Below, piece by piece: positions 1 through 7,245 of a DNA stretch of 7,245 nucleotides; within the stretch, counting starts at the first letter, position 1; the number at the start of each line of letters is the position of its first letter. Source of the stretch: Bacteroidales bacterium. Its GTDB lineage: Bacteria > Bacteroidota > Bacteroidia > Bacteroidales > SM23-62. A program made the translations under genes and the position numbers. Location of the stretch: assembly GCA_016783865.1 (NCBI GenBank), contig JADHVS010000213.1, positions 1-7,245 of the forward strand, in the 5' to 3' direction. The notes beneath the pieces are model-generated. The model saw only the letters and a list, made by a program, of their open reading frames with translations. It was not told the DNA's origin and searched no databases.

Positions 1-1440
1 ATTGGAGTCCTGCGACAGTTTGAATTTGGCAGTGATTCTGGCTGCTTTAAAATAGCTGATTTTTTCTGGAACATAATTGTGAACCATCACAGCTATGTAA
101 TCGGGGGCAATGCAGAATCAGAATACCTGGGGCCACCCGATCATCTTCATGACCTGATCACTGACTTTACCTGTGAAAATTGTGGGACATACAACATGCT
201 GAAGCTTACAAAAAGCCTGTTTTGCCTTAATCCATCAATTGAGAAAGCTGATTTTTATGAACGGGCCCTTTATAACCAGATACTTGCTTCCCAGAACCCG
301 GAAAATGGAACGGTTACCTATTTCTCAGGACTGGCGGCTGGCTCATCAAGGAACTACTGCAGTCCCGATAAATCGTTCTGGTGCTGCACAGGCACGGGAT
401 TTGAAAACCACGCCAAGTACGGCGAGGCAATCTACTTTAAAGACATCAATGGAGGGCTTTTCATAAACCTCTTTATTCCTTCCGAGCTAAACTGGACGGA
501 AAAAGGATTAAAGCTTGCCCAGGAAACAAAATTTCCTTTTTCAGGTGAAATGACATTTAAATTTAACCTGAAACACCCGGTGAAGATGTCAATAAAGCTA
601 CGGCATCCGGCATGGGCGGCCGGTGACATTGAGATTGAAATCAATGGAAAGAAACAACAGGTATCTTCGGCTCCCGGCTCATATATTGAACTAAACAGGA
701 AATGGAATGATGGAGACGCCATAAAATACAACCTGCCCATGTCTCTTACAACAGAAACAATTCCCGATAAAAATTCGGTTTTTGCCTGTTTATACGGCCC
801 TATTGTTCTCGCAGCAGACCTCGGTCAGGGAATTAATGACAAATCCTTTCCGGTAATTATTAAAGAAGAGTTGGACATTGAAAACATTATTTCCGTAATA
901 GACCGTGAAAAACTGGTCTTCAATATGAATGCTTATCCGGAGGATGTAAAGTTACTTCCATACTTTGCAACAGGTGAGCACACAACTGCTGTATATTTTA
1001 ACCATATTTCCCCTGCTGAATGGGAGAATGTTAAAAGATCATTTACCGAAACCAGGTTTGTCCCTGATAAACTCAAAGAGCTCGCAACAGACCAGATCAA
1101 TTTGAGTAATATTGAACAGAACACCGAAAAGGAGGAAAATGGACGGTTCACATTAAACATGAAAGTTTCAAATATAGTACCAATGGCCCTGGTTTGTACA
1201 TTTTATCGGGATCCGGCGGGTGAAAATTCCTTTGATATTTTAATAGATGAGGAGTTTTTAACACACGTAAACATGCAGCAATGGGAAAATAGATTAATAA
1301 AAAAATACTTCAACATTCCAGTGGATTATACCCTTGGGAAAAATTTAGTGACTGTCACATTCAGCTCCACGGACGGGAGAATGAACGTGCCAGTAACTGA
1401 ATGCATGACTATCAGGCAGTCAACGGAATATTTTTATTAG
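1..1440 (+). CDS. GH127/DUF1680-type glycoside hydrolase (beta-L-arabinofuranosidase-like), 5'-truncated by window edge
   Basis: The frame is open from base 1, so the GTG at 79 is internal and the real start lies outside. Numbering from the codon at 79, the catalytic half of a GH127-type (alpha/alpha)6 barrel is visible. A GGNAESE motif has Glu15 at the place of the acid/base Glu322 of Bifidobacterium HypBA1. Glu33 and Cys35 (in CENCG), with Cys102 and Cys103 (in WCCTGTG), match the HypBA1 zinc ligands Glu338, Cys340, Cys417 and Cys418; Cys417 is the nucleophile there. LYGPIVLA (238-245) is a typical motif of the following beta domain. Residues about 350-447 resemble a divergent DUF6805-type beta-sandwich. 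Compared with HypBA1, roughly 280 N-terminal residues are missing, including any signal peptide. The family removes beta-L-arabinofuranose from glycans. The related family GH146 is an alternative, and the substrate cannot be fixed from sequence. The next gene starts 16 bases downstream, suggesting an operon. Confidence 0.88.
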   Translation: MGVLRQFEFGSDSGCFKIADFFWNIIVNHHSYVIGGNAESEYLGPPDHLHDLITDFTCENCGTYNMLKLTKSLFCLNPSIEKADFYERALYNQILASQNPENGTVTYFSGLAAGSSRNYCSPDKSFWCCTGTGFENHAKYGEAIYFKDINGGLFINLFIPSELNWTEKGLKLAQETKFPFSGEMTFKFNLKHPVKMSIKLRHPAWAAGDIEIEINGKKQQVSSAPGSYIELNRKWNDGDAIKYNLPMSLTTETIPDKNSVFACLYGPIVLAADLGQGINDKSFPVIIKEELDIENIISVIDREKLVFNMNAYPEDVKLLPYFATGEHTTAVYFNHISPAEWENVKRSFTETRFVPDKLKELATDQINLSNIEQNTEKEENGRFTLNMKVSNIVPMALVCTFYRDPAGENSFDILIDEEFLTHVNMQQWENRLIKKYFNIPVDYTLGKNLVTVTFSSTDGRMNVPVTECMTIRQSTEYFY

Positions 1441-1456
1441 TAAAACTGAGTAGGTG

Positions 1457-2695
1457 ATGAAAAGAAAAGAGTTTATTAAATCGGGTATTGCGGTGGCCGG
1501 TGGATTAGCATTGGGACCATCGCTACTGGCCAATAACACAACACAAAGTCTGAGATCAAAAGGCGGGAACAGTCCGGACCAATCCCGGGAGATCAAACCA
1601 ATGGCAATAACAATGTGGGACTTTTCATGGCTGGAAAGACGCTGGCCCGGGGCAGGGTATGAAGATTATGATAAGATATTGGATGAACTTACGGAACGGG
1701 GGTATGACGCGGTTCGGATAGACGTTTATCCTCATCTTGTTTACAGTGATCCTTTCAGGGAATATGAACTGGTACCACACTGGAATACGCATGACTGGGG
1801 GAGTCCAGATTACATAACGATCTCTGTTGAACCTCATCTTACTGAGTTTGTTTCCAAATGCAGGGAAAGGGACATTAAAGTTGGTTTGTCTTCCTGGTGG
1901 AGAGAAGATTCAGGCAGATCATATGATATTATAACTTCACCTCAAATGCTGGCCGAAGTATGGCTGGCGGTACTTGACCTGTTAAATGAAAAGGATCTCC
2001 TTGATTCGGTCATTTATGTTGATTTAACCAATGAATGGACCCTGGACGAATGGACCCCTTATAAGAAGGGACTTGGAGGTTGGGCGTCAGAAGAATCCAT
2101 TTTATGGATGTGGGAATCAATCGATGTATTAAAGGAAAAGTATCCTGGCCTAAAATATACGTTTTCCTTTACCGGTGAAGTTGTGGAACAAACAAAAGAA
2201 TGGGGTGACATAACAATGCTCGATTTCCTGGAACAGCATATCTGGATGGTAAACTACAACAACGGTGAATTTTATAATGAAATTGATTATCACTACGAGG
2301 CATTCGATCCGGCTGGTTATCAGAAAATTGCAAAACATGCTGAAAAACTTTATTACGAACGGCAGGAGTATTGGATTGATGGTTTGAAAAAACAGATCAA
2401 ATATGCTGCTGCATGGTCTGAATATTCGGATAAACCGTTGATAACAACCGAATGCTGGGGGCTTGTAACCTACAAAGACTGGCCGTTATTAAAATGGGGC
2501 TGGATCAAGGACCTCTGTGAAATAGGGGTTCGTGAAGCAGCATCTACAGGTCGTTGGGTGGCTATGTCCACGAGTAACTTCTGCGGGCCTCAATTTGTCG
2601 GGATGTGGCGGGACATCGATTGGCATCAAAGAATGACTGATATAATACATCAATCAAAAGTACCTGGCCAGTTACTTAATTCGTTTTATTCCTGA
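1457..2695 (+). CDS. Exported cellulase-like glycoside hydrolase (GH5-like TIM barrel, PF12876-type)
   Basis: This is a 412-residue protein from ATG 1457. A GTG directly before it (1454) is possible, but the ATG gives the usual MKRKEFIK export start. Residues 1-26 form a signal peptide resembling a Tat signal, with RK in place of the RR pair, then a small hydrophobic stretch rich in Gly and Ala. The rest looks like one TIM barrel of the 'sugar-binding cellulase-like' family. ITMWDFSW (51-58) opens the barrel, TNEW (191-194) carries Glu193, and TTECWG (330-335) carries Glu332. In clan GH-A enzymes the strand-4 Asn-Glu is the acid/base and the strand-7 Glu is the nucleophile, so both catalytic residues appear to be kept. 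Many exposed Trp residues fit a sugar-binding cleft. It closely follows the GH127-type gene and probably acts on the same glycan, but the substrate is unknown. There is no strong ribosome binding site, only TAGGTG abutting the start. Confidence 0.85.
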   Translation: MKRKEFIKSGIAVAGGLALGPSLLANNTTQSLRSKGGNSPDQSREIKPMAITMWDFSWLERRWPGAGYEDYDKILDELTERGYDAVRIDVYPHLVYSDPFREYELVPHWNTHDWGSPDYITISVEPHLTEFVSKCRERDIKVGLSSWWREDSGRSYDIITSPQMLAEVWLAVLDLLNEKDLLDSVIYVDLTNEWTLDEWTPYKKGLGGWASEESILWMWESIDVLKEKYPGLKYTFSFTGEVVEQTKEWGDITMLDFLEQHIWMVNYNNGEFYNEIDYHYEAFDPAGYQKIAKHAEKLYYERQEYWIDGLKKQIKYAAAWSEYSDKPLITTECWGLVTYKDWPLLKWGWIKDLCEIGVREAASTGRWVAMSTSNFCGPQFVGMWRDIDWHQRMTDIIHQSKVPGQLLNSFYS

Positions 2696-2733
2696 ATTCC
2701 TGTATTAAGCAAGTGAGAGGACAATATGCATCT

Positions 2734-4269
2734 TTAAAAGGTGATGATGCTGTCGGGTTCGCAGACAATACGAAATCCAATGCCCTTAAAATCGGAATAC
2801 CACCACATGCTTTTGGGCTGTTGCGGATCTGTTTTCAACCATGGGTCTGATTGTGTGGAAGTCCTGGTAGCTGATCTCAAATCCCCTGCTCCTGAGGCAA
2901 AATAACCTCCCCGAACGACATGTTCAGTCCCGGTTTCCGGACCTTGCGGATCGGTAATAGACAATTCTGTCAGAGCATATGCATCGGACGCATACCAGTC
3001 AGAGCAGTACTCGAGGACATTACCGCTCATGTTTCTCAGTCCAAAAGGATTAGGTTTAACGATGGATGGTTCCTGGGTTTTGCCACCAGAGTTTTGATTG
3101 TATACCGCGTAACTGCTAATGGTAGTAGTGTCAATTCCGAATACCCTGTTGCGAAATCCTTCACTGGAGAATCTTTTAGGATCACCCTCAAAGAAATAGG
3201 GAGTTTCAGTTCCGGATCGACAGGCATATTCCCACTCAGCTTCGGTTGGCAGACGATATCTTTTGCCAGTCACTTTAGACAACCACTGGCAATATGTTTG
3301 AGCTGCATAATGGGTCATTGTAATTGCGGGACGTGTTCCGCCTCCCCAGCCCTGGGCAGGTGTGCCAAATGGAGGCGTTGGACCGCTTATGGCATCCGGA
3401 TCCCCTGCATTGCGCTCCCTGATAACTTCAGGATCAATGTGTCCCTCTGATATGGTGGAACCGTAAAAAGTCCAGAATTCATCCCAGCTTACTTCCGTTT
3501 CTCCGATAAAAAAAGGTGATAGTGTAACTGCTCGTACCGGTCCCTCATCCTCTTTTCGAAAAGCATCCTTCGCCGGACTGCCCATAGAAAATGTACCGCC
3601 TGAAATGGCAACCATATTAAAGGAAACTGACGAGTTGGGAATGTACTCTGTATAGTTTTCGAAACTGGTAACAACAGCCGGTTCAGCGAATATCTTTCGT
3701 GCTTCGTTTCCCGTGCCCGGTATTCCAGTCATCCTGTCGTGCTTATAATCCGGATTATAGTGGCCAACATCCAGGTGGCAATTGATACATTGCAGGTCAA
3801 GTTTTTCTGCTTGCTGCTCATAATAAAGGTGGGCCGTTCCTCCTTCTGTAGATAATCCGATAGGGAAAAGGTTCTGATGGCATTCAAGGCACGATTCATT
3901 ATAAACTATTGCTACGGCATGTTCAAGCTGGCTTTTACTTTCCCAATTGAAGGAAGCACTGTCTTTAAAGTGATAAGCATATAGATCATGCATCCCGGTC
4001 TTTACCTTGGTTTTGAAATGATAATAGCTGCCCTCCGGGGGAAGGTGACAATCAACACATTTTACCCTGACTCCACTGGGATTCTGGTAATGCGATGATC
4101 TTAACCAGGATTCATCAGCATGTGTATGAATATGACAGGATTGACAATAATTGTTGGTACTGGTGCTGCTAATGGTTCTTTTACCACCCAGAAATAACAG
4201 TGCTCCAATGATTATTCCCAGCATAAATATCAATACCAGCCGTCCGGATGGTCGCTGTTTTTTAGACAT
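2734..4269 (-). CDS. Tetraheme NapC/NirT/NrfH-type cytochrome c fused to a SUMF1 (FGE-like) domain
   Basis: This is a 511-residue single frame with ATG at 4269-4267 and TAA at 2736-2734. Residues 11-28 form one transmembrane anchor with a basic N-terminus (MSKKQR). The periplasmic part starts with four c-type heme sites: CQSCH (42-46), CVDCH (71-75), CLECH (127-131) and CINCH (161-165). The spacing, the CVDCHLPP segment and the VGH after heme 4 match NapC/NirT/NrfH quinol dehydrogenases, which pass electrons from membrane quinol to periplasmic partners. A linker (about 171-215) leads to a SUMF1 domain at about 218-504. Its landmarks are GGTFSMGS (224-231), RLPTEAEWEYACR (339-351), GLRNMSGNV (410-418), RGG (453-455) and GFRIV (498-502). 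The two catalytic cysteines of true formylglycine-generating enzyme, expected shortly after RGG, are absent; the segment reads RGGYFASGAGDLR. It is therefore probably not a sulfatase activator. It starts 39 bases after the upstream oxidoreductase and is likely last in that operon. The role of the SUMF1 part is unknown. Confidence 0.9.
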   Translation of the reverse strand: MSKKQRPSGRLVLIFMLGIIIGALLFLGGKRTISSTSTNNYCQSCHIHTHADESWLRSSHYQNPSGVRVKCVDCHLPPEGSYYHFKTKVKTGMHDLYAYHFKDSASFNWESKSQLEHAVAIVYNESCLECHQNLFPIGLSTEGGTAHLYYEQQAEKLDLQCINCHLDVGHYNPDYKHDRMTGIPGTGNEARKIFAEPAVVTSFENYTEYIPNSSVSFNMVAISGGTFSMGSPAKDAFRKEDEGPVRAVTLSPFFIGETEVSWDEFWTFYGSTISEGHIDPEVIRERNAGDPDAISGPTPPFGTPAQGWGGGTRPAITMTHYAAQTYCQWLSKVTGKRYRLPTEAEWEYACRSGTETPYFFEGDPKRFSSEGFRNRVFGIDTTTISSYAVYNQNSGGKTQEPSIVKPNPFGLRNMSGNVLEYCSDWYASDAYALTELSITDPQGPETGTEHVVRGGYFASGAGDLRSATRTSTQSDPWLKTDPQQPKSMWWYSDFKGIGFRIVCEPDSIITF

Positions 4270-4308
4270 TCAGAAAAATTCAGAATATGATAATCAGCTG
4301 TTCGGAGT

Positions 4309-5652
4309 TTAAATAGGTTCCTCAGGATCGCGACCGGGCACAGGTGCCACGCCCTCTTCATAGTCAGGTAACGGTCCTAAAGCATATTCAGTCGGGCCAT
4401 ACCTCAGATCGGATGCCATTATTTCGTCCCATGTGATTTCTTTGCCCGTGTAAGCAGCCTCACGCCCCAGAATTGAAACCAATGTTGAAAGAGCTATGTC
4501 CTCGGCCTGGTTGATTTTTTTATTCAACCGGATGGATTCCACCAGGTGTATATGTTCCTGGTCGTAGGGATTGTTTACAGGCATTGCGTCATAGTCATAC
4601 TTCCAGATCACTTCACCGTTAAAATCTTCTATCCTCATATCGCTGGTGTATAATACACCTTTTGTTCCCATGACCGATTCCGAAACATTGGTGTCGCAAC
4701 CATCAATCTGGCGAGCAGTAGCCATCATGCGCTTGTTATTGGGATAGCGGTAATCAACACTGAAAAAGTCAAATATATCTCCGGTTAAACGCCTTGCTCT
4801 TCCTCCGTAACCAACCGCCACCTCGGGTAACATACCGGTGAACCATGTGGCAACGTCGATGTTATGAACACCCTGGTCAAGCAGGTGGTCTCCACTCAGC
4901 CACTTAACGTTAAACCAGTTACGGATAGTATATTCCATATCAGACCATTCCGGCCTTCTGTATTTATTCCACCACGCCCCCTGGTTCCAATGCGCTGTTG
5001 CAGATACAATCTCGCCAATAGCTCCGTTTTTAATTTGAATGTATGCTTCCCAATAATCCCTCTGATTGCGACGTTGATTACCGGTAACTACAGTTAAACC
5101 AGCTGATTCGGCTTGCCTGGCAGCAACCAGTACCGTTCGGATCCCAACCGGGTCCACGGCAGCGGGTTTTTCCATAAAGACATGCTTGCCAGCTTCAATT
5201 GCTGCTTTAAAATGGTCCGGGTGAAAATGTGTAGGTGTGCAAACCAGGACCAAATCGATATCAAGTGCCACTATTTTATCGATCGCATCGAATCCAAGAA
5301 AACACATTTCATCTGCCACTGTGTTATTTTTCTCCTCAGCCAGCCTGCCACGGGAACTCTCCAGCCTGTCCTCGAACAGGTCGCCAAGCGCCACAATTGA
5401 CAAGTCATTTCCCGCACCCAGAAACTGGAATGCAGCACCTGTCCCACGATTACCACATCCTACCAGGGCAGCTTTCAATGCTTTCCCATCGGGGGCTTTC
5501 TCTACAAAAGAAGGCATACCCAGGTCCTCCGGGGTATATTGAACATTATTTCCCTTATCTGATTTGCTGCATGAGCCGATCAGCGGGGTTATACCTAATG
5601 GAATTGCAGCACCTACAAGTGCCGAGCTGGTGAAAAAATCTCTTCGTTTCAT
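4309..5652 (-). CDS. Tat-exported Gfo/Idh/MocA family oxidoreductase, probable lipoprotein
   Basis: This 447-residue protein starts with ATG at 5652-5650 and MKRRDFF, a twin-arginine signal. A hydrophobic stretch leads to LIGSC, a plausible lipobox with Cys28 as the lipidated residue. The NAD(P)-binding Rossmann fold begins at residue 59, with GCGNRG at 65-70 and the family EKP motif at 161-163 (Lys162). The C-terminal substrate domain carries DQGVHNID (259-266); His263 sits where the family's catalytic His lies in its DxGxH pattern. The NQRRNQRDY segment (192-200) is common in exported members. The family oxidises or reduces sugars and polyols. Some exported relatives (GH109) use the same NAD chemistry to cleave glycosides, so hydrolase activity is an alternative. 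The substrate is not predictable. The 109-base leader is AT-rich with no Shine-Dalgarno. The cytochrome-SUMF1 gene follows after 39 bases. Confidence 0.9.
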   Translation of the reverse strand: MKRRDFFTSSALVGAAIPLGITPLIGSCSKSDKGNNVQYTPEDLGMPSFVEKAPDGKALKAALVGCGNRGTGAAFQFLGAGNDLSIVALGDLFEDRLESSRGRLAEEKNNTVADEMCFLGFDAIDKIVALDIDLVLVCTPTHFHPDHFKAAIEAGKHVFMEKPAAVDPVGIRTVLVAARQAESAGLTVVTGNQRRNQRDYWEAYIQIKNGAIGEIVSATAHWNQGAWWNKYRRPEWSDMEYTIRNWFNVKWLSGDHLLDQGVHNIDVATWFTGMLPEVAVGYGGRARRLTGDIFDFFSVDYRYPNNKRMMATARQIDGCDTNVSESVMGTKGVLYTSDMRIEDFNGEVIWKYDYDAMPVNNPYDQEHIHLVESIRLNKKINQAEDIALSTLVSILGREAAYTGKEITWDEIMASDLRYGPTEYALGPLPDYEEGVAPVPGRDPEEPI

Positions 5653-5761
5653 TTATTAATCTTATTATCAGTGGATGAGGAAAATATCATTAAATGTAAA
5701 AGTAATCAAATTATTAATTGATAGACCTTAGAAGCTATTGAACACAATATTTCAATTTTCA

Positions 5762-7087
5762 TCAAAAAGACCGATACTCAAAATCTAAAAACTCATTGGC
5801 TTCCGTTTCAGAAAATACTGAGGTCTCATTGTTCCAATGTAAAGTCTTTTTTGGAAACCGGTTTGCAATTACCCCCAGGAGGATAGATTCAGTCAACCTG
5901 GCCGCATAGGAGAATGGGGCACTGCACTCATCCTTACCCATACAGGCATCTACAAACTGGTGATAATGCTTATTCCCTTCCAAATCGTAATCTCTGACAG
6001 GAGGACCCATTTCAAATTCCGATACATCAAATGATTCGTATTTTCCATCCACAATTAACCTGGGCAGTTCCATAAAGTGAGGTAAAAGAAGTCTGCCTTT
6101 CTCACCAATAAACATGGCACCCTGATCAGGAAGTTTTTCATTACCGGGCAAATTTAAATCCTTGTGCTTTTTCGGCGCACCCTCACCATCATACCAGACC
6201 CATGTTAAGCTCTCTGTGGTATATTTAGTTCCAGGAAATTCATACTTCACTATATTGTGCTCAGGGTGTCCAAATCCTGTTGGTTTCCGGCAACTGGTTT
6301 TTACAGTGTTGGGGACATCCAGATTGAGTGCATTGTAGGGTGTATCAAAAATATGCACGCCCATGTCGCCAAGGGTTCCGCAACCATAATCTAACAGTTT
6401 TCTCCAGTTTGCGGGATGATAAATTTTATCCTTATAAGGTCCTTCAGGGGATGTTCCTAACCAAAGATTCCAATCCAGAGTTTCAGGTATTGGGTCACTG
6501 CCCACAGGAGCAGGTCCGTCATAACCCCAATTTTTTGGAGACCATGCTCTTACGGTATTGACTTTTCCAATAATCCCTGATTGGATCAATAATGTAGCCA
6601 ATTTGTAATCATAAAAAGAATGTACCTGGATTCCCATCTGGGTCACCAGGTTTTTATCCCTGGCAAACCTTGCCATAGCACTTGCCTCCGATATATGGTG
6701 GGTAAGTGGCTTTTGACAATATACATGCTTGCCCATTTCCATTGCCATCATTGAAGCCGGGGCATGCGTGTGATCCGGTGTGGAAACAATCACCGCATCA
6801 ATGGCGTTTCCCATCTCATCAAAAAGTTTTCGGTAATCAGAAAAAACTTTTGCAGTGGGATGAAGCTTCTTAGCTGCAGCTAAAAAGTTAGCATCCACAT
6901 CGCACAATGCAGTAACCTCAACTGACATGTGAGAGGAAATAGAATTCAGGTCTGATGCTCCCATTCCTCCAACACCAATATGTGCGGTCCTAAATTTGCC
7001 ATTTTTGATAATCGCCCAGGCAGACGAGGGCAAGAATGATACAGATGCTAATGCAGCTGCACTCTTAATAAAATGCCTTCTTTTCAT
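5762..7087 (-). CDS. Tat-exported Gfo/Idh/MocA family oxidoreductase (second, divergent copy)
   Basis: This 441-residue protein starts with ATG at 7087-7085 and MKRRHFIKS, a twin-arginine signal. SSAWA (21-25) is a plausible signal-peptidase I site, predicting a soluble periplasmic enzyme. The Rossmann motif is GVGGMG (38-43). The usual EKP motif reads CQKP (124-127): the Lys is kept and Glu is replaced by Gln. DMGVHIFD (241-248) supplies the conserved Asp and His245. DWNLWLG (205-211) and the Gly-rich LLDYGCGTLGD segment (231-241) are typical of a large exported subgroup in Bacteroidota and Planctomycetota. A sugar dehydrogenase or reductase acting on free or glycosidic sugars is the general expectation; no substrate can be assigned. 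It differs clearly from the downstream oxidoreductase in signal type and motifs, so it is not a recent duplicate. No Shine-Dalgarno is visible; the leader next to the ATG is TTAATAAA. Confidence 0.9.
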   Translation of the reverse strand: MKRRHFIKSAAALASVSFLPSSAWAIIKNGKFRTAHIGVGGMGASDLNSISSHMSVEVTALCDVDANFLAAAKKLHPTAKVFSDYRKLFDEMGNAIDAVIVSTPDHTHAPASMMAMEMGKHVYCQKPLTHHISEASAMARFARDKNLVTQMGIQVHSFYDYKLATLLIQSGIIGKVNTVRAWSPKNWGYDGPAPVGSDPIPETLDWNLWLGTSPEGPYKDKIYHPANWRKLLDYGCGTLGDMGVHIFDTPYNALNLDVPNTVKTSCRKPTGFGHPEHNIVKYEFPGTKYTTESLTWVWYDGEGAPKKHKDLNLPGNEKLPDQGAMFIGEKGRLLLPHFMELPRLIVDGKYESFDVSEFEMGPPVRDYDLEGNKHYHQFVDACMGKDECSAPFSYAARLTESILLGVIANRFPKKTLHWNNETSVFSETEANEFLDFEYRSF

Positions 7088-7153
7088 TTTATTAAGATAA
7101 TAGTTTATAATGAGTATCGGGTGTTATACCTAAAATTCGTTTTTGTAACTGAC

Positions 7154-7173
7154 ACAGGCAATTAGTAGCCTGT
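7154..7173. other. Short inverted repeat in the leader of the first - strand gene
   Basis: ACAGGC (7154-7159) and GCCTGT (7168-7173) form a perfect 6-bp stem with an 8-base loop. It lies between the candidate promoter and the start codon at 7087, so it would sit in the 5' untranslated leader as a hairpin, or serve as an operator. On the + strand it is followed by a short T run (7180-7185), but no + strand gene ends nearby, so a terminator role is unlikely. Confidence 0.3.
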
Positions 7174-7187
7174 CAAATAATTTTTCA

Positions 7188-7219
7188 CCAAAGTATCTTC
7201 TATTATACTTATAGCAAAA
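7188..7219 (-). promoter_or_regulatory. Weak candidate promoter for the first - strand gene
   Basis: Read on the - strand, TTTTG (7219-7215) is followed after 19 bases by TACTTTGG (7195-7188). This resembles the Bacteroidota pattern TTTG, 19-21 bases, TAnnTTTG, but the -7 element is one base short of consensus. It lies about 100 bases before the start codon at 7087. This is a pattern match only. Confidence 0.25.
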
Positions 7220-7245
7220 CTCATTGAGGTAGCCTTGTAAATACT

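Noticed and set aside
79..81. GTG at 79 as the start of the first gene
   Set aside because: The frame is open back to base 1 and the upstream codons continue the family sequence (FFWNII before the VNHHSYVIGG segment), so the codon is an internal Val.
2696..2760. Possible terminator between the convergent genes (GCATC at 2728-2732 pairing with GATGC)
   Set aside because: The stem is only 5 bp, AT-rich inside, overlaps the 3' end of the cytochrome gene and has no following T run.
2920..3450. 176-residue open frame on the + strand
   Set aside because: It lies wholly inside the cytochrome-SUMF1 gene on the other strand, resembles no family I recognise, and is rich in residues typical of antisense translation.
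2734..3616. Annotation as a sulfatase-activating formylglycine-generating enzyme
   Set aside because: The catalytic cysteine pair is missing and no sulfatase is present in the window.
5235..5633. Overlapping + strand open frames of 95-132 residues
   Set aside because: They are antisense to the Rossmann domain of a clear Gfo/Idh/MocA gene and show no protein-like motifs.
5653..5761. Promoter for the second oxidoreductase gene (TAATTTG on the - strand)
   Set aside because: No TTG element is found at a suitable distance upstream of it, and AT-rich sequence makes such short matches common.

Overview
The window looks like part of a carbohydrate-degradation region of a Bacteroidota bacterium. I infer this from the base composition (moderately AT-rich), the AT-rich translation leaders without clear Shine-Dalgarno sequences, the MKRR/MKRK-type export signals on three of the proteins, and the protein families: a GH127-type enzyme with a long C-terminal extension, a 'cellulase-like' TIM barrel, and exported Gfo/Idh/MocA oxidoreductases. 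A genus cannot be named from this.

Layout: five protein-coding genes fill almost all of the window and form two convergent groups. On the + strand, 1-1440 is the 3' part of a GH127/DUF1680-type gene whose reading frame is open at the left edge. It is followed after 16 bases by a cellulase-like glycosidase gene (1457-2695). On the - strand, in transcription order, are a Tat-exported Gfo/Idh/MocA oxidoreductase (7087-5762), a second Tat-exported oxidoreductase that is probably a lipoprotein (5652-4309), and a membrane-anchored protein joining a tetraheme NapC/NirT/NrfH-type cytochrome c to a SUMF1 (formylglycine-generating-enzyme-like) domain (4269-2734). The last two are only 39 bases apart and are probably co-transcribed. 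The first two are 109 bases apart and may also share a transcript. The two groups meet tail to tail across 38 bases at 2696-2733, where I see no convincing terminator. No gap reaches 300 bases. The right edge (7088-7245) is non-coding upstream sequence of the first - strand gene, with a weak promoter candidate and a short hairpin. No RNA gene, mobile element, CRISPR array or long repeat was seen.

How the genes may work together: all complete proteins carry export or membrane signals, so this is chemistry of the cell envelope. The + strand pair would cleave glycosidic bonds; GH127 members act on beta-L-arabinofuranosides. The - strand set would do redox chemistry on sugars in the periplasm. 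The most notable item is the cytochrome-SUMF1 fusion next to the oxidoreductases. Its heme part resembles quinol-oxidising NrfH/NapC proteins, while its SUMF1 part lacks the two catalytic cysteines of true formylglycine-generating enzyme. A link between periplasmic sugar oxidation and the quinone pool is a reasonable but unproven reading.
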